Origin: Blepharisma stoltei
Taxonomy: Eukaryota > Ciliophora > Heterotrichea > Heterotrichida > Blepharismidae
Direction of reading: 5' to 3'
Assembly: GCA_914767885.1 (NCBI GenBank)
Contig: CAJZBQ010000011.1
Span: 682,001 to 746,000, forward strand
Length of the DNA stretch: 64,000 bases
In this document: positions 23,149 through 35,679 of the stretch, one piece after another
Layout: the number at the start of each line of letters is the position of its first letter
How positions within the stretch are numbered: position 1 is the stretch's first letter
Position numbers and translations under genes: made by a program
Notes under the pieces: generated by a model
What the model saw: the letters and a program-made list of their open reading frames with translations, nothing else
Told to the model about the DNA's origin: nothing
Databases searched by the model: none

Positions 23149-24849
23149 TTAGTCAATCTTCTTTTTTTTGAAATCAAACTTGAAGTAGCCAATATCTGTC
23201 CCAATGCATATTCCTCCTTTATTATATAAACAACACACTTGATCAGGATTGCACTTAATTTTTGATTTTCTAATTCGTCTCCAATTCGAGTAGCTTCCAA
23301 TTTCGCTTTCGTAGATTGATCCATAGCATTCAATCAAATACAGTCTCTCTGCGTTTATCAGGACCTTTCTTTTAAAATCTTCAAACTCATAAGGAATTGT
23401 CGAGAAAGAGTCAATATCAATTGAGTATAACCAAAGATTTCTGTTTTCATATCCAGAAATCAAAATATTTCCATTAAATATTATACTATTGCATCCAAAA
23501 TCAGCTTGTGGCATTGGAATTAATTGAATTCATTGATTTCGATCGAAATCGAATCTGCTAGATAGAGTTAAAGCATTATAATATTCATCGTATCCTCCAA
23601 AGCAATAGACACTGTTGTTGAAATAGATACATGATGAGAATTTGCATGAAGTTCCAGATGGCAGCACTTCGACTCCACCATTCACATCAATCAGCACTGT
23701 AATTCCATAAAGTCAACAATTACCAAAACAGAATAGCTTGCCATTTGGAAGTTGAGTTATGCAAGTTGTCTCGTCTAGTGGTTCTGGAGTCTGCAAGATT
23801 TTGAATTCCTCTGCTTCAGTTTCAGTGTTATAAATATGCAAATTAGTTCTGTTGTTATCTCTTATAATATTATAAAGAGATGTCTTTTGTTGATAAGCAT
23901 TAAGATAGTCTTGGTAAGCTTGCTTTAGTGGTGGATCATAAAGATTAGAATTGGTCCGAATTGCTGAGGAAGTTGCTCTGAAATCTATCTCTAATTCTGG
24001 ATTGTTTGATTCACTCAAAATCTTAGCTGTTTTATTTCTTAAGGTGTCTATAGCGTTTAAAGCGCTTTCTATTTCCTTGGGCTTACTGTTGAGATCATTA
24101 GAAACAGTGCTTATTTGAGAATTAAGCAAACTTGCCTCGTTTTCTGTTTTTAGTTTTATTGGCTCTTTTACGTTTTTACGATGGAATAAAAATAACGTAT
24201 CTGATGAAGTTAAAATGCTTTCTGACTCACTATTTGTTAGGGTTATAGCTTTACTGTGCTCTTCTTGCATGTATTCAATTTTCGAAGGTCTTTTGTCTAT
24301 ATGAACTTCAAACTTGTCTTTAATGAAGCTTTCAATCATATTGCCCATTTTTTCGCTGAATCCGCAAAACAACTTTGCGCTTTCGTACCAATCTGAGTTG
24401 GCTGGGATCATCATTTTTACTTTTTCAACAGCCTCGCTAGGTTGCAAACTCAACAATTCTAAAATCGGGTCTTGCATAGGCATAGATATCGTTTTAGCTC
24501 CCTCAATTTTTAAGCAGTAATTAGTAATTAAATCTGATGAAGAGTTCAAATTTTTTATAAGCTCTTTTATATAATTTTCTGACTTCAGTAGATGCTGGCT
24601 GAAAGATGCTAAGGTATTTCTCTTCAACTTATTATTCTCTAGCTTTTCTTTTGTAAGAAATCCGAGAATCGCTTCTTTTGTTCCTTCGTAAGGGTCTATA
24701 GAAATGAATTCAAGTGCAAGAGTTTTATTAGGCAGCTCTATATATTTTCCGGTATGCTGCTTGCAGGAATATGTTCAAGGAGAAGTGTATTTGCACACAT
24801 ACTCAGCCTCAAACTCGCAGTCTGGCTCAGAGCACCGCTTAATGTCCAT
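23149..24849 (-). CDS. B-box-like zinc finger / coiled-coil / kelch protein
   Basis: 566 aa in one frame with TGA as Trp twice. The N-terminus has Cys/His pairs (CSEPDCEFEA, CKYTSP, SCKQHTGKY) like a B-box-type finger. A long helical region follows (about 80-320). The C-terminal 200 residues are kelch-like: CFGGYDEYYNAL, SGYENRNLWLYS and similar blades. Many paralogues of this layout are expected in ciliates. Substrate or partner unknown. The ATG at 24849 is the first in-frame start and includes the finger. Confidence 0.7.
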
Positions 24850-25763
24850 TATTATAATCCTCCATTTTTATTTTGCCAACACTCCAAATCGGAATTGGAA
24901 AGAACAAGATATAACTTATGTGGATTATTATAAGAGGCTAAACACCGAGCAGACAATCTTTGCCAACTTTTAAATAAATCTACTATAGAAGAGGCAGAAA
25001 GAAATAAAACTGATCGCTGAATTGTGCAATATAACTGATATTCCTGATAATATGAAAAACTCAAGAGATCCCACAGCACAAGACCAGTGATAGTGACCAC
25101 CACAGCGAAGTTTCATTACCAAGAAATGCAAGAGTCAAACTTAAATATCGAAGACAAAGATTAGATTTTGGAAGAATATTAATCATGCATCGCAAGAATG
25201 ATACACATCCTTTCACCATCTTAACTTCGATAATCTCTGAAACTTCATCAATCACAGAAGATACCGTGATCGGAATCGGTAGAAACTCTTACATTTTGAT
25301 TGAATACACATTAACAAAATATCAGAGGCCAATTTGAGAACTGCTGTTGCTTTGATGCTCCCCTCCCTATTTTTATCAGCTTGCCTCTGACGGCCATCTT
25401 AATTTTCAAACTTTAGTATTTCATATCAGAAGATAAATATCAAGAGCGGGATCGGTGGAAAATCTTAAATGCCAATTACTCACATTCCACTAAAATATCA
25501 GAAGCCACTTCGCAAATTCCACTTAAATTCACACAGCCTCCCTACAGGTTACTCAGGTTATTAATTTGGAAAAGGTATGCCCAAAAGCTCATTTACCTCT
25601 GCTAAAGCTCGAGACGATACAGGATTTCTCACGCTGACATAGTAAAAATAAGCAATCATAATTGTTCTCAATCTCAAATCCATTACCTAATAAAAGCCCT
25701 GAAATATCCCTAAAATTCAAACTCCAAAATCTTTCAGAGTATAATTTAAATGCTAAACTGTAC
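24850..25763. other. AT-rich region, no gene recognised
   Basis: No frame longer than about 90 codons is supported on either strand. A short direct repeat (AAATATCAGAGGCCA at about 25319, AAATATCAGAAGCCA at about 25495) suggests an old duplication. Confidence 0.4.
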
Positions 25764-26039
25764 TTAATAATCGATCTGTTCTTTAATTTCTTGATATATT
25801 CCGTTAGCGATTTCTAATAGCCTGCAAATTCTATTCTCGTTTTTTCGTGCTCTAAGTTCAGCATAATTTCTGCTTTTTTCTTGTTTTGTGTATGCTTTTA
25901 GATATTCGCTTCTCATTTTATATACATTTTTTCTGGCTTTAGTTAGTTTGTGTGCAGCTTTTTTACCTTTTTCGATCAATGAATAATGATGCAATGAAAA
26001 ACATTCTTTAAAAGCTCTTGGAGGGCAAGAAGGATAGTC
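25764..26039 (-). CDS. Coiled-coil coding fragment
   Basis: 91 codons, open at the 5' end (TAA just upstream, no ATG in frame before residue 46). It begins near CPPRAFKECF and then is Lys/Arg/Glu-rich and helical. Probably the last part of a gene whose upstream portion is lost or lies behind an unidentified insert. Function unknown. Confidence 0.35.
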   Translation of the reverse strand, partial: DYPSCPPRAFKECFSLHHYSLIEKGKKAAHKLTKARKNVYKMRSEYLKAYTKQEKSRNYAELRARKNENRICRLLEIANGIYQEIKEQIDY

Positions 26040-26335
26040 TTAATTTTAGATAAAAATAATATTACTTTTACCCGTTCCGAGTAACTGATATCTCAAATAT
26101 TGATCTATCTCTAGCACATGCATCATAATGAGTAGAAACAGATTTAGGCATTTACAGACGACTCAAAAATCATTATAGTTAACAAAGCATCCTAATAGAA
26201 ATGCATGTGAGGAATCTATTAACTGACTGAGGTCGATTTGCACCATGTTGTGTGCATTTTTTATTAGTAAATTTTTTATATGTTACATTAGCGTAATGGG
26301 CGTATAGTAGCCTCATAGGTATATAATTAAAATGG

Positions 26336-26584
26336 ATGCATATCTCATTAAAATGGGCTGCATGCAGCCAACAGATAGTGGATTTTAAGGCTGGAAGGAA
26401 GTTTAGCCTGAATATTTTGAAGAAACTAAGAAGCCAAAATATAAGAGTTCCAGATAATTATTCAATCACTGAAATATTCAATTTGATTTTACAAGTGAAG
26501 TGCTCCAGGATATTGTATCATATACAAACCAAACATTGAAAGCAAAAGAATAGCGGAAAACTTAGGGAAAGAGATCAATATTAG
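26336..26584 (+). CDS. Small ORF of doubtful status
   Basis: 82 aa with TGA as Trp near the end. The composition is protein-like (RKFSLNILKKLRSQNIRVPDNY), but it is short and has no recognisable motif. It may be part of a degenerate gene. Confidence 0.25.
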
Positions 26585-26711
26585 CATGAATTGAGTGAAA
26601 TTGAATTACTCAAATAATTGATTATCATAATGATGTGGAACAATGCTGATTTAATAAGGTTAAGGTTGCCTTATCAATTTTTTTTAAAAATTCATAATGT
26701 AGGAATTTAAT

Positions 26712-27604
26712 ATGAAAAGATTTTTGCTATATTTAGGCGCAGGAACTCTTGCAGCATTTTCATATGACCCAATTTACTATGCTTATAAGTGGAACTATAA
26801 AGAGCCTATAGATCTCAAAAAGAATTATGGAAGTGGCAGCTATGCTCTAATTACAGGTGCAAGTGATGGAATCGGAAAAGCCTTTAGCCGAGCAATTGCA
26901 GCACAAGGACTTAACGTAATCCTTGTAGGGAGAAATTCAGAAAAGCTCAGAACAGTCCAAGCAGAAATCGAGCACGAATTTAATGTAAAAGTAGTGACTA
27001 TGACTGTAAATTTAGAAGAAATCCATGAAAATCTAGAAAATATAGAGAAATCCAAAGCCAGCTTCAGCAATATGACATCTCTATTTTGGTAAATAACGTT
27101 GGACAGATTGTCAGAAAAACAATTGGAGCTATGGCTCCTGAAGAAATCAACAGATTAAATGGAGTAAACTGTTATCCAATGGCCTATTTCACGAACATTC
27201 TTCTAAACCAATTCGCTCACAGAGGAACTAGGAGTGCAGTTATAAACGTCTCCAGCATTTTGGGCAAGTATCCTTTGTGTGGAGCAACTGTTTATAACGC
27301 CACGAAATGCTATAACTATGGATTTTCAATGGCTATGGCACATGAGTATAAAGATATTGCAGATGTATTAACAGTATGTCCTGGGAGAGTCAAGACTAAT
27401 ATGAATGTTAATGAGAAAATTGGCTTCTTTTGTCCTCTTCCTGATAAAGTAGCTGAAGGGGCACTTAGGGATTTAGGCACAAGAAAATTATCATATGGAG
27501 CGCCAGGCCATGATCTAACTGGATGGAGTCTTGAGTTTTTGCCAGAGAGCTTTAGAATAGGTCTTTCAAGGTTTTTGATTAAAAAAGGTCTCTTTAATCC
27601 ATAA
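26712..27604 (+). CDS. Short-chain dehydrogenase, HSD17B12/KAR-like, with apparent frameshift
   Basis: An N-terminal hydrophobic segment (FLLYLGAGTLAAF) suggests ER membrane anchoring. The Rossmann motif TGASDGIG, NNVGQIV (NNxG), catalytic Ser in NVSSILG and YNATK (YxxxK) follow in order, fitting very-long-chain 3-ketoacyl-CoA or steroid reductases. The frame changes near 27048: restoring one base in the AAA run would give EKIQSQLQQYDISILVNN. No GT-AG intron fits. It is either a real -1 mutation or an assembly indel in a homopolymer. About 297 aa. Confidence 0.8.
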
Positions 27605-27662
27605 TAAACAGTCAAAAACATTATCTAAAAATCAATTATTATGACTATTCAAAAATAAATTA

Positions 27663-30063
27663 TTAACAATTAGGCTTGATTCTCTTTATTCCTGAATCAT
27701 CTATAGCTGGTTTCCTCTTTAATTCAACTGATTCGAAATCGACAGCTTCTAGGTCTATTTCAAACTCATATCGTTGCTCAATCCCATTTATTTTTTTGAA
27801 ATGCTTGATTTCTTGACTAATTTCCGCTGGATAGTTTCCGCAGTTTTCTGGCAGATCTCTGCATAGCCGATCTAAGCTTTGCTCAGAAATAATTTCATCT
27901 GGACCGACTCCTTGCTGCTTTGAAAGTCTCTTCAAAGTCATAGTAAGTCTGCTTTTAATTTCTTCAAAGGTTTCTTTTTGCTGACATTTCCCATATTTTC
28001 TGCTTTCTTCATCTTCTTCATTATTTACTGGTATTTTGATTTCCTCAGTTTTATTTTCAATTTTTACATCATTTTTCAGCTTTTTGGCTAATTCTAAACC
28101 TTTGATTTCTACAGAAATTGCTATTTTAATTTGATTTCTCCTTAATTTAAGCACATTAGACCCGGTTTCAATATAAGCAAAAGTCCCAGTATATGCAGAT
28201 GAGACGGCTTTTTCTTGGAGAACTCCTTCTAAAAGCATTTTCTTTAGAATTTTAGAAATGGTATCAGGGTTTTGCTTCTGCAGCAGCCCAAAATGTTCCA
28301 TCAAGCTATGATTATTCGTTTTTTCTTTTTTCCCAAGCAGAAAGTTTGTAAGTTGTATAAGTGTGTTTATCCCATTTCTTGGTCCTTCTAGTACTTCAAT
28401 AATTTTCTTTGCTTCTTCTGTGAAGTCTTTTTCTTCGCCAAATCTTTTTGCCTTACAATTATCGCACATATTATTGCAATTTTCTGCTTGGAAATCTTCC
28501 CCAAAGTAGCCAAGCAACAGAGTTCTTCTGCAGGCAAGCCGATTTTCGCAATAATCAATCATCTTTGAAAGCTCATTATAATCTTTTTGAGTGCTTCCTT
28601 GAAAGTTAGATCCAATGAGAAATCCATGCCTACTTTTATCATTAGCCGCATAATAAAGAATGCAATCAGCTGGATTCCCGTCTCTTCCTGCTCTCCCTGT
28701 TTCTTGATAATAAGAGTCCAGTGACTTCGGAAAGGAGCAATGAATGACAAATCTGACATCTGCCTTGTCAATTCCCATCCCAAATGCGACGGTTGCAACA
28801 ATAATCTGCAGATCCCCTCTTTTCCATTTTTCGTGGATCTCAGTTTTTTGGGAAGCGTCAATATCTGAGTGGTAAGCTTCAACTTTAAATTTGTACGTCC
28901 TTTTGAGTACTTTAGCTAAATGAGAGCATTCTTCTTTAGATAAACAATAAATCAAGCCAGAAGAATTAGGGTGGTTTTCTTTAATAAAATGTGCGATTTC
29001 TTCATTAACATTTGTTCCTTTTTTGAAAACTCCGTAAAATAGGTTGTGCCGATTAAAGCTGCTAAGGAAAAGCTGAGGATTTTTCATTCCAAGCAAGGTA
29101 ATTATATCTTTTCTAATCATTTCTGTCGCAGAAGCAGTCAGAGTCATAATCGGTACATTCGGATATTCACTTCTCAGACATCCCAGCTTCAAATAATCAG
29201 CCCTGAAATCTCTTCCCCATTTACTTATACAATGCGCTTCATCAATTGCAAACCTTACTAGTCTCTTTCTCCTATAAAGATCCGCAAATAAATTATTAAT
29301 CCTGTCACTTTGAGATATTTTTTCAGGAGTCACAAACAGCAATTTAATGCTTTCATCTTCTTCAATTTCTCAAAAAATCCTGTCCTGCTCAGCAAGGGAC
29401 TGCATTGAGTTGAATACTCTCGAGTTTATGCCAAGCTTCTGGAGATGGACACTTTGGTCATGAATTAAAGATATAAGCGGCATTACTACAACGGTAATTC
29501 CTTCTGATACGACTGCGGGCAGCTGAAAAGTAAGAGATTTCCCTGCACCTGTAGGCAAGCATACAAAGATGTCGTTTCCTTTTAAAGCTGACTCAATTAT
29601 CTCCCGCTGAGATGGGAGGAAATTGGTATTGCTAAATATCGTCTGGTTGGCTTTATCAATGTCGAGCTTTATCTCTGATTTCCGGCTTGGACTAACTAAG
29701 AGGGAAGGGAGCTGCTTAAGCTGAGGCTTCTTCTGAGGAGTGGCATTAAATTGTTCTGGGGGCATATCTTCTGATGATTTTGGTTTTAGCAATAAGGAGG
29801 GAAGAGAATCATTAAGTTTGATATTTGTGGGATTCAACTCTTTACTTGCGTCTGCTCGTCTTTTAATTAATTTTGCTAACAACCCTCCAAATGCGAGCAA
29901 TGAATTTTTTCACTTATGGATGGAGATTAATTCAATTTTTTAAAATTTTTTTTTTCGTTAGGAGCGGGAGTAAGCTTCCATCTCCTTTTTGATTGTTTCC
30001 ACTATTGGATTTTGAGGGCCTGTAAAATTTTTTAAAGGCAGAATATGGAGTGCTTGGCTTCAT
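27663..30063 (-). CDS. RecQ-family DNA helicase
   Basis: 785 aa after removing a 43-bp IES (29930-29972), which joins KGDGS to LISIHK. Helicase motifs: PTGAGKS (I), DEAHCISKWG (II), TLTASATE (III) and ETGRAGRDG (VI). A RecQ zinc-binding segment follows (CRRTLLLGYFGEDF, CNNMCDNC) and then a winged-helix-like region. Without the IES model there is no ATG for the frame. TGA is Trp at 29367-29369 and in the N-terminal HKWKN. It unwinds DNA in repair and recombination. Convergent with the SDR gene, 58 bp apart. Confidence 0.9.
29930..29972. other. 43-bp TA-bounded IES in RecQ
   Basis: TAA occurs at the left junction (TA 29928-29929) and TAA at the right (29971-29973). Removal gives an ATG-started frame continuous with the helicase. 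The right end, GGAGCGGGAGTAAG, resembles the MITE terminus, so it may be a strongly reduced MITE. Confidence 0.8.
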
Positions 30064-30280
30064 TTTATAATTATTATGCCCTCCAAATTGATTATAAGTT
30101 TATAAATTATTATAATAAGCCTTCAAAAAGGATTCATAATGCAAAAAATAATTACTTCGCTGTGCTTATTTTATAATATTTTTATATTATTTTAATTTTT
30201 ATATATGCATTACTAAATACAGAATCTTATTTGAATAAACTTTTTAAAAAATACAAAAAATTCTTCACAAATACAGCGAG

Positions 30281-31282
30281 TTACAATGATACAGGAGAAT
30301 TTCCTCTTATTTCAAGCTCATATGCACTTCATTTGAGCCTTATTGATTCTGGAGAGCACTTGAATTTTGAAGATAATATACTATGAACTTTTTCAAAGTT
30401 AAAAAAATGGGTTACAAGCAGCTGCTCCAGTTCCTCAATACTCAGCTCTGAAATCGGTAATTTCTCAAACTTAACTTCAGAGTCAGAACTCTGCTCATGA
30501 TCATTTTCCTCTCCTTTTTCCTCTTCAGCCACTTCTACAGTCACATCTTCAATTTTTCTCGATCACAATTCCTCTAAACTTTTCGAGCTTTGGCTTGCCC
30601 ACCACGTCTCTGAATTCAGCCTTTCCCTTTCAGAAATAGGCCTTTCATTCAAATAATTCAAATTTTTTAACTTTACAATCAAAATCTTCCTATAATTTTC
30701 AATGCCCCTAATCCACTCGATTTCTTTTACATACAAGCAAGCCAAATTTGGCAGAGATTCAAGCACTGGTAATACATGCACGTTGTCTTCAAGCTCATTG
30801 CTGCTAATATCTAAGGTCATCAATGACGGAACATCGGCCAGTCCATACAGACTTTCTGAGCTTGTGATTTTATTATGCGAAATATGTAAATCTTCAAGTG
30901 AAACCAGCCTTTCCAAGCCCTCAATTTTGGAAATTCTGTTATAAGAGACATTAAAATTCACCAACTCAGTCAGCGAATCGAGATTTTCAAGTTTCTCTAG
31001 TTGATTATTCTGTAAATAAAGGCAGCGTAAGTTAACCAAAGCGTTTAGTCCTTCAATCTTCCGAATCCAGTTATTTTCAAGCCATAAAGCTCTTAAATTG
31101 GTGTACTCATCTAAGTTTCGAATATCAACAAACCCCTGAAAATGCAAAAAAAGTCTTTTATTTAATCTGGGGGTATCAAAAAACCCTTGCTGCTCACACA
31201 GGCTTTTAATAAACCGTACCGTAATTATCCTGCTCCCATGCTCATCTTTTTCTGGCTCTGTCATTGGCTTCAAACTTGACAT
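30281..31282 (-). CDS. DNAAF1: LRR protein, DNAAF1 (LRRC50/ODA7)-like
   Basis: 333 aa. The N-terminus ITVRFIKSLCEQQGFFDTP and LHFQGF precede six SDS22-type leucine-rich repeats (NLRALWLENN, NLRCLYLQNN, SLEDLHISHN). The LRR cap NYRKILIVKLKNLNYLNERP followed by E-R-x-x-x-E-x-W is typical of DNAAF1. This is a cytoplasmic factor for preassembly of dynein arms. TGA is Trp at two sites in the acidic C-terminal tail. It shares a 39-bp divergent promoter region with the CPSF30 gene. Confidence 0.85.
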
Positions 31283-31321
31283 TTTGCTATTAAAATTTTC
31301 ACATCTATAATCTCAATATAA

Positions 31322-31996
31322 ATGGCAAGACAAGTGCAAAGAATTCGAACAGCTCTGGATGGCACCGATAACTGGGACCAAAGGATCTGCAAAATGTTTT
31401 TCTCAGGAAACTGCGAAGCTGGATCATCTTGCCCTCTGAAGCACACATTCCCGATCCGTGAAGTAGTTTGCAGGTATCTTCTCATGAGCAATACATGCTC
31501 TAAAGGCTCACTCTGTCCTTTTCTCCACGAAATAATTGAAGACAAGATCCCTGAGTGCAGAAAATTTATGTCTGAAGGTGCCTGCAACATCCCAACCTGC
31601 AAATTCAAGCACAGTTCTGATAAGAGAGAACAAAAGGAATGCACATGATATAACATGGGCTTCTGTGAAAATGGAAAAAAGTGCAAATACAAGCATGCGA
31701 AAAAAGAACTGTGTATTCCGTTTATAGAAACTGGAAAATGCACCTTAGGGGAGACTTGTCCAAAAGCGCATATTGAAAGTGTAGACGAGGCGTTTCTAGA
31801 GGAAGCTTATTACAAATTTCATCCTAATGCAGCAGTGGTGAGCTATTCCCAGTTTTTTGAGTACTGTTTCCGATGCAATTGTTTTGGACACTTGCCAGTT
31901 CAGTGTCCGTCCCCTGATGATTCGAAAACAAAAGATATCAGATGCTTCCGCTGTTGTGCGTTTGGGCATAAGTCGAACAACTGTTTATACTCATAA
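31322..31996 (+). CDS. CPSF4: CPSF30-like zinc-finger protein
   Basis: 224 aa. Five CCCH fingers in tandem (CKMFFSGNCEAGSSCPLKH first; the fourth, CTWYNMGFCENGKKCKYKH, needs TGA as Trp) are followed by two CCHC knuckles (CFRCNCFGHLPVQC and CFRCCAFGHKSNNC). This is the CPSF30/YTH1 layout: recognition of the AAUAAA signal in mRNA 3' processing. Length and order match the family. Confidence 0.92.
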
Positions 31997-32112
31997 TTCT
32001 GATGTCTCAATGATTGGATATGCGGCTTTGCATGATTTTTATATAAATTGGTTATATTAAACAGATAAATTACATAATAAGATAAAACTCCTATTATTAT
32101 AAATAGGAAAAA

Positions 32113-32682
32113 TTATGAGAATGATTTTAAGTACTGATATACATTGGAACAGTTGTACTGGAGCGCTAAATCTAGTGCTCTTTTGTTGGATTTATTTATC
32201 AATTTCGGATCCGCTCCTCTGGCAATCAAAGCTTTGACAGCTTCCAGCTTCCCATTCAGAGCAGCTACCATCAAAGGCGTTCAGTCCTCGCTTTCTTCTC
32301 TTACATCTATTGAAGCACCCAGGTCAAGAATAAGCTGCAAAAGGGCCAAGTCGCCTGTTTGTGCTGCAACATGTAAAAGAGTCCATCCTGATTCGTTTAG
32401 AGTATGGTCAATAGGAAATCCAGAGTTAATAAACTCAAGGACAGCGTCAGGGTTTCCCATGTAAGCAGCGATCAGCACCTTATTTCTTGATATTCCAGCT
32501 GAAGTGGAGTCTATTGATGTCCGACAAGAATTCGCACTGTCATTTCTCCCTTTCGAGCCAAAACTGGTGCTTCGTCACTGTGAAAGACCATTTTCTCTTA
32601 CGTTTTCGTTTTGGCCTGATGTGGAGAATCTGGATGAAGTTCTGGGGGATGAATCTTGGTCTTTTGAGCACGCTTTTCCCAT
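32113..32682 (-). CDS. N-myristoylated ankyrin-repeat protein
   Basis: 189 aa. The start MGKACS fits N-myristoylation. A Ser-rich linker precedes about three ankyrin repeats (NESGWTLLHVAAQTGDLALLQLILDLGAS, then WTPLMVAALNGKLEAVKALIARGADP with TGA as Trp). It is likely a small membrane-tethered adaptor; partner unknown. Confidence 0.75.
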
Positions 32683-34066
32683 AATTGATTAATGTTAAGC
32701 AGCCATATAAGAAATATGCTGAGTTTTGAGAGGTAAAAATATTATTGCTATGAAGGTTTTCTGTTTCTCATTAAATTTAAAGTTATAATTGTTAAAAAAT
32801 TAAACCCTAAACATGAAATAATATATAAATAAAATATTTTTTAATTTAAACTGCTTAGCCTGAATGAGTATTCCAAGTTTATTAGATTAGATAGCAAATT
32901 AAAAATATAGTCTCAAAATATTATAATAATGAATAGCCCGGTGTATAGAACTTATCATAATTAGCACGGAGCTCCTATTGCAAAGAAAATAACGAACTGT
33001 CAAGGCACAGACTGCAAATATGAAAAGAATTTGCCTCAGATATTAATAGGCACTTAAAGATGCAAAATGCATATATAAAAATAGCTTGCCTCAGATATTA
33101 ATACATACTTAAAGTTGCAGACTGAAAATATCAAAAGAGTTTGCATCAGATATAAATTTGAGGTCATCGCTTAGCTTCAGCCAATTTTTTATTTATCTTG
33201 ATTAATTAACTCTGCTCAAGCAATAAGAAATTTCTTGCTTTATTCTTGGGGCTTTCACAAATTTTTTAAATAGTGAGTTATGTGAATAGATCGAAATTTG
33301 CTTATTGGGGTAAAAGCCAATAATTTGCATTTTTGTCATTTTAGCTAAAGGCAAGCAAATTTAGATCATTTATGTAACAATCACTATTTGAAATTTTGTA
33401 CAAAACCCCATACGAATAAATAAGAATTTAATCATTAAAAGGGAAGTAAGCACAATATTTTAATAGACTATATGGCTTCCTATATTATTAAACCAATAAC
33501 AAAATTAGAGTTATATTATATATTTGTGGATTTATAGTATAGATAATTCATTTAAGAATTTTGGGTAACACTTCCTATGTAAATTTGCATTCGCAACGAT
33601 AAATAAACTTTCAAAGAATGTCTGCCTCAACTTATTCTGAAACCATAAATCAGTAAATTGGCATTTTAAACTATAGCTTAATGATAAAATCTTAAAACAT
33701 CCTGAAAATTCTTGCCATTTATCCCATAAAATTAAATTCAGTCTTATTAGTGATTTTCTACTTTCCCAACCAAATTATATCTCATTATAGCTTTTGCTAA
33801 GACTCGGCATGCTGCTAAGTAAAGATAGTGCTTGCGCGCGTCAATTTATTCAACTTAATAGAACAGCTAAGTTGTTTTGCCAAATATTTCAAACGTTTTC
33901 TTTATAATCATGGGTTAATAAAAGTTATTTTTATAGAAAGAAATAAATCATAAAGAAAATGGTTAAAAGTTACAAAACTAAATGATGTATATCATTTAGC
34001 ATTTAAACTTAAGTCTGCTGAGCTAATTTTTATATATGAGTTAGCATCGATTTATTGCTCTAAGTA
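32683..34066. other. AT-rich gene-poor region with degenerate tandem repeat
   Basis: No gene recognised. Around 33004-33160 a unit of about 55-80 bp occurs three times in diverged form (TTGCCTCAGATATTAATA, TTGCCTCAGATATTAATAC, TTGCATCAGATATAAAT, with related CTTAAAG and TGCA blocks). Confidence 0.45.
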
Positions 34067-34294
34067 CTAAAATGTTCTGACCATTAATGATGCCATTTCA
34101 GAAACACTTTTATTATGGCACCTGTCGTAATCATAATATGAAGATTCATACACAAGCATTATCATCCTCCTGTCGAGACATAAACACTCTGCTACCATAT
34201 CGAAAATTCTCTCCATTCTCCAGGAGCGACTTAAATTCATCGAAAATTCATTGTAGCTCTCATCTCTAAATTTAACATTAATGATATCCGCCAT
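34067..34294 (-). CDS. Small protein, possible ubiquitin-like fold
   Basis: 75 aa starting MADIINVKFRDESYNEF, with a hydrophobic strand, a helix (RMERIFDMVAECL) and a strand MIMLVYE. Spacing loosely resembles SUMO/ubiquitin-like beta-grasp proteins, but the C-terminal Gly-Gly is absent. Tentative. Confidence 0.4.
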   Translation of the reverse strand: MADIINVKFRDESYNEFSMNLSRSWRMERIFDMVAECLCLDRRMIMLVYESSYYDYDRCHNKSVSEMASLMVRTF

Positions 34295-34668
34295 TCTTTA
34301 TATTATATTTAATCTTAATAAATTTAATTTAGTTTATTTACTTAATTAAAGTTTAAACATTAAGACTTTAAATTTTAAAAGTTTCTTTCATACATGAGAC
34401 TGATGTATTTTGCGATTTAGTCAAAAAAAAATGTAGAAGATTCCATAATTTTTATTATGAATTTTATAACAAATTTAATCCAATAATATAGATGCTTCAT
34501 TACGTCTTTCTGAATTATAAAATAAAACCTATAAATCAGCAATTTAAGAAGAAAGTTATCTTTCAAGCTCAAACTTGGAGCAATTCGAAAAAGACCAAAT
34601 CTAATCAAAAATTTTATAAACATATCTGCAATATCGCTGATTGACTATCCTTTTAAATTTTAACCTAA

Positions 34669-35045
34669 CTCCCTCCCCCTCCGTGAGTGAACAAAAAAAT
34701 TTTGTTCATTAAAGAGGGGGGTTTAATTTTTTTTTTTTAAAAAAAATTATTTATAAATTTTATAGAAAATATTTTTTTAAAAATTTAAAAAAATCCTAAT
34801 TCGCAAAATTGGAAAGCAAATATTAATTTAACTTATAAAATTTATGTTTTTTAAAAAGCAATTCGTTTAAAATAACACAGAATTAAATCTAGATTTCATT
34901 ATACTAACTATCATCTATATATCAATTTTTTTTTTCCATAAAAAATTTTTCTACTAAAAAAAATTTTGTTCACTCACAGATGGTGGGTTTTTGGGCAAAA
35001 AATAGCGATTTTTCTAATGGCCTTGTTCACTCACGGAGGGGGAAG
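34669..35045 (-). mobile_element. Foldback MITE, copy 3 (reverse)
   Basis: Flanked by TAA (34666-34668 and 35046-35048). Hairpin arms TCCGTGAGTGAAC and GTTCACTCACGGA plus the conserved AT-rich interior in reverse orientation to copy 2. Confidence 0.82.
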
Positions 35046-35254
35046 TAAACAAATTTATATTGATTATATAGTGAATAATGATGACTGGCCCATACGGGCA
35101 CGATTTTAGCTAATCCCCAAGATGCGTATCTCTCAAGAATATTTTTGATATATGATTCTATATTCAAGCTCGATTTCGCTCTATCGACTGAGAGTTTTAG
35201 TTGAATAAGCAAATTTCTTTCAATTTGATTCTAAATATTGATTTAATATTTTTT

Positions 35255-35659
35255 TTTGCCATTTTATTATTATAGGGTTCAGTTTTTCCCGGTGAGACCT
35301 TATCCAGCAGCATCAGGTAAGCAAACGGGGAGGGTGCACAGCCTCCTGGCCTGATCCAAGGATGTTTGGTGGGCATAGGGATTTTCTGCTTGACACTTCC
35401 GAGGAGGAAGACCCATAGGCGGCACAACGCGCAGGAGTCAAGTTTCGAGCAAGGCAACGCAGCCCGTGAGATCTGGCCTTCAACTGGCCGTCATTGCTTA
35501 GGATGGTCGAACGCCCCGATAAAAAGGGTGACGTCGAAATGCCCGTGACGTCACTAGTTGAAGTCTACTGGGTGAGCCGTAGTGGCTTTGTTAAATCACC
35601 CTACGGAACCAGAGAAGCACGTTAAAAACTCTCTAAGTAATCTAAGTTCTAAGTTCTAA
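35255..35659 (+). mobile_element. Retroposon with repeated TAAGTTC tail
   Basis: Flanked by the 15-bp repeat GATTTAATATTTTTT (35240-35254 and 35660-35674). GC-rich interior and a right-hand tail of TAAGTTC repeats. It lies next to the dead transposase and may split its last part. Confidence 0.75.
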
Positions 35660-35679
35660 GATTTAATATTTTTTATGAC

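Noticed and set aside
32144-32692. Plus-strand ORFs
   Set aside because: They oppose the ankyrin-repeat gene on the minus strand.
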